A DNA stretch of 64,000 bases from Dipteronia dyeriana (taxonomy: Eukaryota > Streptophyta > Magnoliopsida > Sapindales > Sapindaceae): positions 5,528,001-5,592,000 of the forward strand of contig CM065296.1 in the NCBI GenBank assembly GCA_032871835.1, read 5' to 3'. The notes below the pieces were generated by a model that worked only from the letters and a program-made list of their open reading frames with translations, did not search any database and was not told the DNA's origin. How positions within the stretch are numbered: the stretch's first letter is position 1; every line of letters begins with the position of its first letter. The position numbers and the translations under genes were made by a program. Below, piece after piece: positions 1 through 9,465 of the stretch.

Positions 1-693
1 TCCCAATTCTACAAACAGACCAGACAAGGGTTCTTCGAAATGCAAGTCTGCTCATTAGACAAAAGAGACATAGATTACCACTACAGACACATGTCTTTCA
101 GATACCATGCGCTCGGCGGAATCAACGATGAAACCTTGAGGCAGGTGTACCTGAACTCTCTTCCTACAGAGCTTCAGGGAGAACTCCAAATATTGATTGA
201 ATTCTCAGGCAAAAGCCTACGAGACATTACTCTATAAGAAATCTACATGTACACCCACACTGCATTAGACAAACTCTGTGCTACCCAAAGAGTTTTTGCA
301 AAGATGATCAGAGAAGGTAGAAAATATGATAGGCACTGCAAATTTCCTCCCACCTATCATCTCAACTGCAACTCCACTGAACACTGCAACTGTAGAGCAA
401 ATAGGTCCTACAGAAGACGACCTACAAGAAACCAACCCCGAAAGGAAAAGAATTCCTCAACCCCTAGGAGGAATAGGAAATACAAATATTACAGGAAGAA
501 AACCAGGAGATCATGGAACAAGTCCAACAAGTGCTTTGTCTGCGGACAAGAGGGTCACTATGCCAAGCAATGCCCTAATAAAAGAGCAAAATCTGCTAAG
601 CTCATTCAACAGCTTAGACATGTTGCTGATGAAATCCACTCAGATGCAGATATTAAGTCTTTCTTTTCAGAACAAGAAGATGTTAACCAGTGA
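1..693 (+). pseudogene. Caulimovirid capsid (coat protein) region with CCHC zinc knuckle
   Basis: Two consecutive stretches in one frame (40-237 and 247-693) are separated by a TAA at 235-237. The first holds a helical capsid-core-like segment (FRYHALGGINDETLRQVY). The second is rich in Arg/Lys and ends in a CX2CX4HX4C zinc knuckle, with cysteines at 532-534, 541-543 and 571-573 and the histidine at 556-558. In the family this region packages the pregenomic RNA; the basic stretch before the knuckle fits that role. The true start lies left of the window. Broken copy: partial and carrying a premature stop. Confidence 0.75.
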
Positions 694-781
694 CCTCTTT
701 TATGGTCCAAGATTCAGACGACTCCAGCACTTCCTCATAACATACAGGATATACAGATCCTGATTCCCCCTCAGAAGTTTA

Positions 782-1055
782 CCAGGCCACCACTAATGGT
801 AGTACTGGCCCACAAGTCAAGATTCAGATTCTAACAACAAAATACTCCAAGCCAGTCCCTGTCATTGCCTATTTCGATACTGGAGCACATTCCTCAATGA
901 TGAATCCCAACGTCCTTCCTTCAGATGCCTGGAAAGAAGAAAAAAATGAGTTTCTAGCAACTGATGGACAAATCTTCAATACTTACCTGATCTCCAAACA
1001 CAAAATGGCATACAGTTTTTCCTCTCGTTCATCATGTGGACCCATGTCATTGTAA
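782..1055 (+). pseudogene. Caulimovirid aspartic protease region
   Basis: A retroviral-type protease active site (YFDTGAHSS) has its aspartate codon at 876-878. It is preceded by a short beta-strand-like hydrophobic run, as in viral polyprotein proteases. The frame differs from that of the capsid region and ends at a TAA at 1053-1055, short of the RT. In the family this domain cleaves the polyprotein. Here it is a disconnected fragment. Confidence 0.65.
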
Positions 1056-1346
1056 CCCCCATTCTAGACAAGGATATCCTTATCGGATGGGGACATCTAT
1101 AGCCAATCCAGAACCATCAGGATCCTCCCTAACGGGATCCGATACAAGAGGGAGTTCAAACCTTTCATCGATATCCCTAAGATTTTTCCCTTTTCCGTTA
1201 TCAATCCAGATTTTCAACAAATTCAAGAGAAGCTCCTATAGTTCTGCACCAACAGCCATGCAGACTTTAAACATCCTCACCCACTGTGGAAAAACCCTGG
1301 GTTTTTCATTAGACTACCTTTCAAACTCAATGAAGATGTCAACCCA

Positions 1347-2210
1347 ATGAAAGCTACTCACTCCAGACTGTTCCCCTCAAACCTATCCCTAGCCACTGAC
1401 GAATGTGAAGGTCTCCTTAGACAAGGTCTGATAGAGGCCACCTCCTCTCCGTGGGCCTGCCAGGCCTTCTACGTAGAAAATAGGTCTGAACAACACAGAG
1501 GAAAGAAAAGGCTCGTAATTGATTACAAACCTCTCAATCTCTTCCTTCTCGATGACAAGTTCCCAGTTCCCAATTCCCAGAGCCAATACGTTGCTCTCCC
1601 AACTTCCTGGAGCCACTGTTTTCTCCAAGTTTGATTTGAAATGAGCCTTCTGGCAAATCGGTATCCATCCTGATGACAGACCCAAGACGGCTTTCTGCCT
1701 CCCGAATGCACTGTACCAATGGACAGTCCTACCTTTTGGTCTAAAAACAACCCCTTCACTTTTTCAGAAGGCCATCACCAGGATTTTCTGTCCTATTCTC
1801 CATACTGCCCTGCTATACATCGACGACATTCTATTATTTTCACCCGAAAAGAATTCACATGATAAACTCCTACAACAGTTTCACCAGATCATTGACAAAC
1901 ATGGAATCATGCTATCTGTTAAGAAGAGCTCAATTGGTGTTACTGAAATTGAGTTCCTTGATATGAAGATCAAAGATGGGTCCTATGTTCCCGGACCTCA
2001 CCTGGCAAGACAGCGTCTTGTTTTTCCAGATTCAAACCTCTCACAAAAACAGGTCCAACAGTTCCTTAGCATTGTCAATTATATCAGAGACTTTATCCCA
2101 CAAGCAAGCCATTACACTACGAGCTTGTCCAAACTCCTCAATAAGGATCCCCCTCAGTGGGATACCTCCCACTCCGAGACAGTGGCTCACCTAAAGAATG
2201 TCTCTTAGAA
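1347..2210 (+). pseudogene. Caulimovirid reverse transcriptase region, frameshifted
   Basis: The RT palm motifs are readable in order: a fingers segment with LVIDYKPLN (about 1515-1541), a FDLK..FWQI segment (about 1630-1660), the LPFGL segment (about 1730), the catalytic YIDD box at 1816-1827, and the thumb/connection region to about 2200. The frame changes near 1600, where the fingers frame ends and the palm frame takes over, and a TGA at 1642-1644 interrupts the palm. The catalytic aspartates remain but the domain cannot be translated whole. Family role: copying pregenomic RNA into DNA. Confidence 0.8.
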
Positions 2211-2640
2211 ACCTCTCCCTCTGCATATCCCTTCTTCGAGACAGCTCATCCTACAAACTGATGCCAGTGACCACTTCTAGGGAGCCGTCCTCTTTGAAGA
2301 ATCCAATGGAAAACGCCACTACTGTGGCCATGCTAGTGGACAGTTCAAAGACGCCCAGAAACACTATCACACCGTTTATAAAGAGATCCTTGCTGTAAAA
2401 AATGGAATCTCCAAGTTTGATTTCCATCTAAGGACCAAGAACTTCATCATCGAAATGGATAACTCATACTTTCTGAAGGTTCTTGAATTCCACAACAAGC
2501 TTCCTCCAAATCCTCAGCTCTTGAGACTCAAGGATTGGTTGTCCAGATATGACTTTTCCGTCAAACATATAAAGGGGCACCACAACATCATCCCATATAT
2601 GCTTTCAATGCCTCACTCCATCACCCTGATTTCCCGTGTT
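2211..2640 (+). pseudogene. Caulimovirid RNase H region
   Basis: This continues the RT. A TDAS motif (aspartate codon at 2260-2262) is followed by a stop near 2281. The segment with E then K..HYHTVYKEILAVK, the later IIEMDNS segment and KGHHNIIPYMLSMPH match the RNase H fold common to plant pararetroviruses. The last piece corresponds to the D/A-L-S end signature but is altered. Its role would be to degrade the RNA template. Interrupted, so non-functional here. Confidence 0.7.
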
Positions 2641-3105
2641 GGTCCCATCCCCTTGATTTACATGATATCCTCACAGGTCTCATCCTCCACAGCTCCGCCT
2701 GTTGTTCCACCACCTCCTAATTTCCCACCAGAATTTATGGCTACCCTACCACCGGGCCATATTACCTCTGTTCAACAGGTCCATGACTTCGCAAAATTGT
2801 ACCTCCCAAGGTATCTCACCCAGATCAACGATCAGGGTTGCCATCACCAGTTAGCCAACCCTAGCAAACCTTTCCTAAACCCTTTTATATCTCCCCAATT
2901 TTACTATTATTCCGACCAGGTAATATGGTTCCTATGGTGCCTATCTGTTCTCCACCATCACGCCATAGTTTTTCCCCTTCAAGCATTATATGGCTTCGTT
3001 CAGAGCCCAACCTCTTCTAACCTCCGGACCTTCCTACAGTGGTTCAATCCTCTATCTGTCTGGCGTACCGAACTTACCAAACTAATGGGCCAGTACCACC
3101 TTTGA
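2641..3105 (+). pseudogene. C-terminal polyprotein extension, unrecognised
   Basis: An open stretch continues the RNase H frame from 2455 to a TGA at 3103-3105. It is rich in proline and aromatic residues (for example PPVVPPPPNFPPEFM). I recognise no domain. It may be the tail of the viral polyprotein or a following viral frame. Nothing in it suggests a host gene. Confidence 0.4.
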
Positions 3106-3639
3106 AAAATGGACCCAGAACCGGCCTCCAAAGTATGATGCATTTGGGTTTTTAGCAAGCTCTACAGTCACAACCCACACACACGCCTCATTTGGACCTC
3201 CAATGTAAGCTACGAGTGGGATACTTCGTATGACTACGAGCGACTGTATCGGACCAGTATCCAGACCCCTCTCCTCAATTTCCTTTGTGACGTCAACAAT
3301 GACAAAACAGACGTCCTTTTTATCCTCACAGAGGTCCTTCGGGACCTGGCAAGGAGTTGTCATCCCTTCCAGAATTCCTACCTTCTGGATTCTCAAGACC
3401 AAGCTGACACGTGGCCCTGTTCCATTTGTGGAGCCCTTGACTCTGACGACGAATACCACTCCACCTGTAATCTCAGCAGCCCGTAGTCTTCCCTTCTTCC
3501 TTATATGTTTAATTATTAGTGCGTTTGCCAGCTGCCATGCCACATTTGTTGACTTTTGTAAAATAATTATTGTAATATGTCGGCCTCTATCTCTGGCCTT
3601 ATCTTTTGTAAGATAGGCTTGCCTCTTGTTCTCTAAAGT

Positions 3640-3720
3640 CTTCATTCCCCTTTATAAGGAAGCTCTTGCCCCTCTGTAAGATTATCAGAAAATCAGAAAA
3701 TCAGAATAAAGCTTGAGTGT
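3640..3720 (+). promoter_or_regulatory. Candidate pregenomic-RNA core promoter and poly(A) signal
   Basis: TTTATAAGGAAG at 3651-3662 resembles the TATA region of caulimovirid pregenomic promoters, and AATAAA lies about 50 bases downstream at 3705-3710. In these viruses promoter and poly(A) signal sit close together because the transcript is terminally redundant. Position after the RNase H/C-terminal region and about 530 bp of non-coding DNA fits. Activity is not shown. Confidence 0.5.
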
Positions 3721-4575
3721 TTATTTTCATATGGCTTTCTAAAAGTTTCTCCCGTCCTAATCTTCAGACAGTTCTATGTCTGGAACTATGATTCTTCAAG
3801 ATCCCAGTATGCTCTATGCTTGCCTCGTCTGAGGACCCTGCATATCAGAACAAATTTTGTTTTCTGGTCTAGTATATCGGCTGAACACCCTGGACACATC
3901 CTGAACCAGAATGTTGCTGGCTAGGATGAACTCGGGTTTAACAACGCCACGCACTGACTAGTTTATGGCTTAAGATCTCCATCCATCTCTGTTTGTAAGT
4001 TCCATGTTAAGGCCGTTGAGGAAATGCCGTCTGTGGGAAAAACGATCTATGAGATGGTCTTGGAGCTCTCTGCCGCCTACAAATTTTGTAATTATATGAT
4101 GCATCAATTAACAATTTTATAGTTCGTTTATGTTGTTGGAATATTGTATGTTTTTTCGTACAGGTCAATTGCTTAAGCTGTATGATTATACAATATTGTG
4201 CAAATTGAATCGTGCATGTAAATTTGCACTTGATAATTTTTGTTCAACAACTTTAACCTATATAATGGAACATTAATGTTGGAGGAATCTGATGATATAT
4301 TTTTGCTATGCTCGTTGTCGTGGTAAATCTCTCAAACGTCTTAATAATATTGCAGTTTGGAATTTTGTTCTCGTTTTTATAAATTTTTTTATTATTTTTT
4401 TAAAAATTTTATATAGCATTTATTTTAAAAAAATCAATTGAAAAAAGATTAAATCCAATATTATATATAATTTGTCCTAAAATCCAATATTATAATATAT
4501 ATATATTCCTAAAATTCATTATTTTAGGTAAAAAAATAAAAAATAATTGAATATAATATTTGTTTTTAAAGCTGA
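3721..4575. other. Non-coding: possible viral leader remnant, then AT-rich DNA
   Basis: 3721-4080 is moderately GC-balanced and lies where a caulimovirid leader would follow its promoter. I see no primer-binding site for initiator tRNA-Met in it. 4080-4575 is strongly AT-rich with runs of A and T and no coding signal. Confidence 0.4.
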
Positions 4576-4579
4576 AATC

Positions 4580-4927
4580 AAGTCGGACGGTTGATCTCAT
4601 AGAATGATAAGAGCGACTTTTGACATCAGTTCTCTGGATCAACGGTCCTTATTTTGCCTGTAACTTTAAACCGTAACAGCCACATGTCTCACTATATTCA
4701 ACCCAAGACTCTCTCTACAGAGTAGAGAGAACCAGTGGTCGGTGGTCCCAACTCCAACAAGCGTTTATTGCAAGTGTAATAATATATCTATCTCAAAACC
4801 CTAACTAAAACCCCCAAATTTCAAAACCCTAATTTTCTCTCTTTAAAAGCGCTTTCTTTTCAAATTGTTGTCTCAATTTAGGGTTTTTTCTTTCCAGATT
4901 TATCTTTTTCTCTTTCTCTCTGTTTAG
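4580..4927 (+). promoter_or_regulatory. Promoter and 5' leader of the acidic-protein gene
   Basis: Two telo-box motifs (AAACCCTAA type) lie at about 4796-4806 and 4823-4833, with a reverse copy (TTAGGGTT) near 4878. Telo-boxes are common in plant promoters of ribosome-biogenesis and cell-cycle genes. A long pyrimidine run ending TTTAG at 4921-4927 looks like a 3' splice site, so the leader may contain an intron. No clear TATA box was found. Confidence 0.45.
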
Positions 4928-4934
4928 GTATAAT

Positions 4935-7577
4935 ATGCTTGGTATGATGGAAACGGAGAGCCTCCAATTAAACGCCGTCATCTTGCAGAGCTTTCTTCGC
5001 TCTGCAATGGAATTTGTGGTGGCTGAGACAGTCATTGTTGCCTCAAACTGTATTGCCTGGTCCCTCTTGATGGTAATGTCATTTTTTTTTGTTTATTTTT
5101 GGGAAATTTAATTTCTTTGTTGTAAATTTGGTTTTTTTAGATATTTTATATACTGTTTCGGATGTGTAAGTCCTGTGATTTGGTTTGGATTTATGTATAG
5201 AGAGATGTCTTTCTGTATGTTCTTTTGTTTTATAAATCCTTTGAATTATAGACATTTGAATTTTGTAGATTTTTTTTTCTTATAAGAAAAAATAAATTAT
5301 GATGTAACTTCTAGCTTTATTGTTTGGTTGTTTAATTCGAGCTATGTTTCTATCTGAGGGTAGGGTTTCAGTTTTATTTTCCCAATTAGTGTGTGGATAT
5401 AGAGCATTCCGTGAGCTGGTTTTCCATAAAGTAACTAGATTGATCTGTGCGTGTTTGAATATTGGGTTTTCACTAAACTGGTGTTTTGTTTCACTGGTTA
5501 GATTGTTTTTTGGCTACTTTAGAAATATTTTTGGAGGGATAGGGACAACTGTAGAACATATGGATGTTGTCTTGAAGTCATATTTCGAACTTTTGTATTT
5601 TCTGAAGCTCATGTCTTTGCAGAAGTTTGGTTTCTGGAGGAAACTCATTTAAAGAAATAAGTAGGTCCGCTTCTCATAGTTTCTCTCTTTATACGTGGAT
5701 AAAAATGCAAACATGTTTCTTAAAATTAGGCTGAGGTCTTTTTATCGTGATCGAGATTTGGTTTATGCATGGTTGGGTGGGCCTCTTGTAGAAGTTGTGA
5801 AATCTGCCCGAAATTTTTCTTGTTACAAGTTAGATTCAGAATGTAATGTTTTGTATGCTAGTCTGTGCATGCTGCAGAGCTTATGATTTGATGTCGTGCC
5901 AAATGGTTTGGAAATGCTAAATTTGGGTTTAGCTCCTAGCCTCCTATAGTCAACCACCTGGGTAAACTTAGTGCCTAACCTCATACGATGAGAAATAATA
6001 TTCGTGCTTTAGAAGAGTGTTATCATTTCGTGATGTTAACTATTGGCATAAGTTGCTACGTCGATACTTCTTCTCTTGCATAGTCTCTCCACAGTAGGGG
6101 TGCTCATGGGCTGGATTTTAAGGAAGGTTAATATCAGTTCAGCCTAGCCCAATTGTAAAGATGAAGCCATAACACATCCTAGCTTGAGTAAAGTCCAAAC
6201 AGTAAAACCCTATACCTACTTGTCGGTTAGGTTGGGGCTTAGGCTAGCCAATCATATTTGTTAGAAAAAATTTGGTCTTCAAAGTTAATAGATTGAACTT
6301 GTAGGTTCATGCTCTCGAATTCAAGAATTGTAATAATTCGTTAATTTCTCAATATCTCCCACCAACTTCAAAGTTGTTAATATAAGATAATTCTCTATAT
6401 GGAAGTGACAAAAAGTTCTTAACAAACTCAAAAGAACAAAGAAAATCCTTTCAAGAGCACTGACAAAAAGTTTTGTCAACAACAAAGATTCATGCCATGC
6501 ATCTGTTTAGTCATTAAAGATGATGTACTATTTTTGCCTGTATTTTGTCTTCTTATAATGAAGAAAATAATAAATCCAGTTAGTTCTAATATCAAATAAA
6601 GTTACCTTATCAAACGCACAAATGTTAGCAACAAAATGAATGTGATGGCAGTGTGGTCTTTCTTTTTTCCAACTTCAACTCTGGCATGTAGATGCTGTAA
6701 TAGGCTTGCCACTAAGGAGAGTGAGAAGAGATATTTGCTAATTTATCAAGTTCAAATCAGTATGTTTTTCCATTGTGAATGTGAATTTATATACGGACCA
6801 ATTTTTGGTGTCTTGACACAAGTAACTCGTTATTGTTCAAGTGAATTTCTATCAAGGGATTTATTAATGGCTGAAACAAATCACGCATGCTAACCACAGA
6901 CAGGTCTGTGAGTAACATGCTTGTTTATCCTTAATGTTATGTATTGAAGTTTTTAATTTTATTTAGTTAAGGACGGTTGATTTATCTCTCTAGTTTATTT
7001 AGTATTGTGCTATATGTTTAAAGCTCGGCCCAAGTTTTATACCTTTTTCGCGGAATTATGGACTTGGATTTTTTTATTTTTTTTTCCAGATGGGAACTCT
7101 ACCTGATGGAACCAATTTCCTCCCTACAGGGCCTGACTCATTTGAAAGGTTAGTGGCATTGATTTCTTTTAATCCCTTGTTTGGATTCCTTAGCTATTCA
7201 GAAGTGGGGAAAACAAATTAGTTTTGTCATGCAGGTTTCCATTTTCTGAGGTTCATGCAGTGAAGAAGCCTGGTCATGAGAACAAGGATGGCAGTGATAC
7301 AGAGGATGATGAAGATGATGAAGAAGATGATGCTGCAGATCCGGATGAAGAAGGTGAGGAGGAGGAGGAGGCGGAGAATGGGTCTGGTGAAGAAAATGAT
7401 GATGAAGGGGATCCCGAGGATGAGCCTGAGGCCAATGGTGGCAGTGGAAGTGGGGATGAAGATGATGAGGATGACGATGATGACGATGATGGCGAAGAAG
7501 AGGAAGATGAGGAGGAAGATGAGGAAGATGAGGATGACGATGAGGTTCCTCAGCCACCAACTAAGAAGAGGAAATGA
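4935..7577 (+). CDS. Small highly acidic protein with basic C-terminal tail, three exons
   Basis: Exons 4935-5072, 7090-7148 and 7235-7577 join with GT-AG borders and matching phases into about 179 residues. Exon 1 (46 residues) begins MLGMMETESLQL and has a hydrophobic stretch. Exon 2 carries MGTLPDGTNFLPTG. Exon 3 starts FPFSEVHAVKKPG and then becomes almost continuous Asp/Glu with a few Gly/Ser, ending in PTKKRK, a plausible nuclear localisation signal. The first intron is about 2 kb. Such acid-rich proteins with a basic tail are often nuclear and bind histones or basic proteins, but I do not recognise a named family. The start could instead be the Met that opens exon 2 at 7090. Exon 3 is well supported; exon 1 is less certain. 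Confidence 0.65.
5073..7089 (+). other. Long first intron of the acidic-protein gene
   Basis: The stretch begins GTAATG after 5072 and ends in a T-rich tract plus CCAG at 7089. Short open stretches inside (for example 5320-5652, 6636-6893) show no recognisable domain. No transposon ends were recognised. Confidence 0.5.
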
Positions 7578-7913
7578 GGCCGGAATGTTATCGTATTCTC
7601 TTGTTGTGTTTCTTAATTTGCAATTTGAGTAGGGAACTGGGGATAGGAACCTGGGATGGGTAGGTAGATTCATCAGGGTTTCTGTCTGCATTAGAGTAGG
7701 AAAGATTGTGATACTTTTATGGATCAAGCTTTGTTTCATATTTCAAAATATTATTACAGCCTCTGTTGTCACTATGTATTTGTCATGTTCTCTTTCTTAG
7801 TTCTTTAATTGCTCCATTTTTTTTTCTCGTCAATTTCTTCACTTAGAAAAATTCCTTCCTAAATCAAGTAGAGGTATCGTTATATGCTTAATTGTCAATT
7901 TGTCATGCTCACT

Positions 7914-8594
7914 TAGGGATGACAAAATTACATATGGGGACGGGGCCACGTGGGAGCCCGCATTTTTTGGGTGGAGGATGGGTTTTAATTTGGTTTGGAT
8001 GGGGATAGATAGTCTAACCCGTAATGGGTATGGGACGGGGCGGGACGGGAATGGGTTATACATTTCCAATCCCGTTTAAAATAATATTTAGTTAAACTAC
8101 GTAGTTCTAATATATATATATATATATATAGACAATTAGACATACATTAACCCTAACTTTATATCTCTTCGTCTATATTTAACGTAAAGTAACAATACAA
8201 AATACTAATAAAAAACCCTAACTGCTAACTGTAATTCTAAATCTTTAATCCTCAAACAACTTGAAGTTCACCGTTCAAACTTCAACCTCAAACACGAGGA
8301 CTTATAGTAAGTTTATTTCTCAAATAAATTTTTAAAATTTAAAGTTTAAAAACAATAGTTTTTTTTTTTAAGTTTATTACTTTAATGGTTATATATTTTT
8401 TATTTTAATAAAAAAAATTATTATAAATGGGGTAAATGGATGGGAATGAAGAAATCACTCCCTATTGTATCCCACCCCACCCCACCCCACCCCACCCCAC
8501 CCCATCTATGATTGGGTTTTAAGAAGAGATGAGTTTTCAAAAAGTAAATGGGATGAGGTGGGGGGAAGGTCACCCTACCCAATTGTCATCCTTA
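7914..8594. mobile_element. Non-autonomous hAT-type element, complete
   Basis: Terminal inverted repeats TAGGGATGACAA (7914-7925) and TTGTCATCCTTA (8583-8594) match at 11 of 12 positions. They are flanked by a perfect 8-bp direct repeat TGCTCACT (7906-7913 and 8595-8602), the duplication size of hAT insertions. The 681-bp body has no coding capacity and holds a GGGACGGG-rich segment near the left end, an (AT)n run at about 8109-8130 and a CCCCA tandem run at about 8469-8505. It must rely on a transposase from elsewhere. Confidence 0.85.
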
Positions 8595-8602
8595 TGCTCA
8601 CT

Positions 8603-9465
8603 TAATAAACGGTCGTTCATAAAAGAGGTTACCAATCAATCATGGTTTTTGAGATGATTATAGTTTTAACCAAATTTTGTGTATATCCATAATTGGATAA
8701 TTGCATTTTTATTGATATGTTATTGACAATTCATATACAATATTATTTAGACAATTTTTAGACAGTCGAGCATTATTCTTTTTGATATTGTTATAAATGA
8801 GTTAAAATATGGTAAGATGAGATTGACTCGATCCCTTATATCCGTATCATGAGGTTGTGAGTTCAAGTTATTTCTTCACTTCTAATCTTAGTATATTGTA
8901 TTAGTTTTTTTTTTTTTTAAGTATATATATTGTAATAGTTAAAAATAATGTAATTGTAAAAAAAAAAAAAAAGGTTGAAGTATAGATTATAGTGATGATT
9001 GCTTAACTGATCAAAAACATTGTTAAGAAAAGTACATTGCAGTTTCATTCAATATGAGCAAAAACTTAGGTAGAAGCACAAGCTCTTTTCAAGATTTAAC
9101 TATTATAATGAATTCAAGATTTAGAAATAAGATTTGAATCACAGCCTCATATTGTAGATATGAAAACATATACTTTTAGATCAACCTTATATCATGTTGT
9201 CACGTTTGATTTATTGGTAATAGACACTTGTACAGTTTTTTTTATAAACTAGTGAATATTGTATTGATTTTGTTTCCCATAATATTAATATTAATTACAA
9301 CTAATATTTAACGTCATTTAATCACAAAATAATAGAATGATGTTCTAATTACACCTTATCAATATCCTTGTCGATTAACTCACATTAACCTTATATGGTA
9401 CATAATCCATAACTACCATATATAATTCACCAAAAGTTCCATATTTTACACATCAATAATAACAA
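8603..9465. other. Non-coding AT-rich DNA with a tRNA-like trace
   Basis: No gene seen. A stretch near 8826-8880 contains GGTTGTGAGTTCAAGTT, resembling a degenerate box B of a tRNA-derived SINE followed by a T run, but no box A or target duplication could be established. Confidence 0.35.
9030..9135 (+). repeat. Dispersed repeat, copy 1 (partner at 21815)
   Basis: A block containing CAGTTTCATTCAATATGAGC, then CTTAGGTAGAAGCA and TATTATAATGAATTCAAG closely resembles 21815-21915. Family not recognised. Confidence 0.6.

Larger units (their letters stand above)
1..3770 (+). mobile_element. Endogenous pararetrovirus fragment (Caulimoviridae), decayed
   Basis: The order capsid zinc knuckle, aspartic protease, reverse transcriptase, RNase H, then a non-coding stretch with a TATAAGGAAG-type core promoter and AATAAA is the caulimovirid gag-pol order. 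No integrase and no LTR are seen, which separates it from LTR retrotransposons. The window opens inside the capsid region, so movement-protein and earlier parts lie outside. The frame is broken by an in-frame stop at 235-237, a frame change near 1600, a TGA at 1642-1644 and a stop inside RNase H near 2281, so this copy cannot make a full polyprotein. I cannot name the genus from the window alone. Confident on family, not on genus. Confidence 0.85.

Noticed and set aside
3288..3295. TGACGTCA as an as-1-like enhancer of the viral promoter
   Set aside because: About 360 bp upstream of the TATA-like site and single; as-1 elements are usually paired and much closer.
3082..3645. 187-codon minus-strand frame in the viral non-coding region
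   Set aside because: No recognisable domain; it lies opposite the viral tail and promoter-like region and is likely chance.
7198..7739. Antisense open frames opposite the acidic exon
   Set aside because: His/Pro-rich or Ile/Phe-rich translations are complements of the GAT/GAG-rich exon.
8826..8880. tRNA gene
   Set aside because: Only a box-B-like stretch; no cloverleaf could be drawn. Same for 20999-21060 and the GAACCCGTGACC stretch near 48465.
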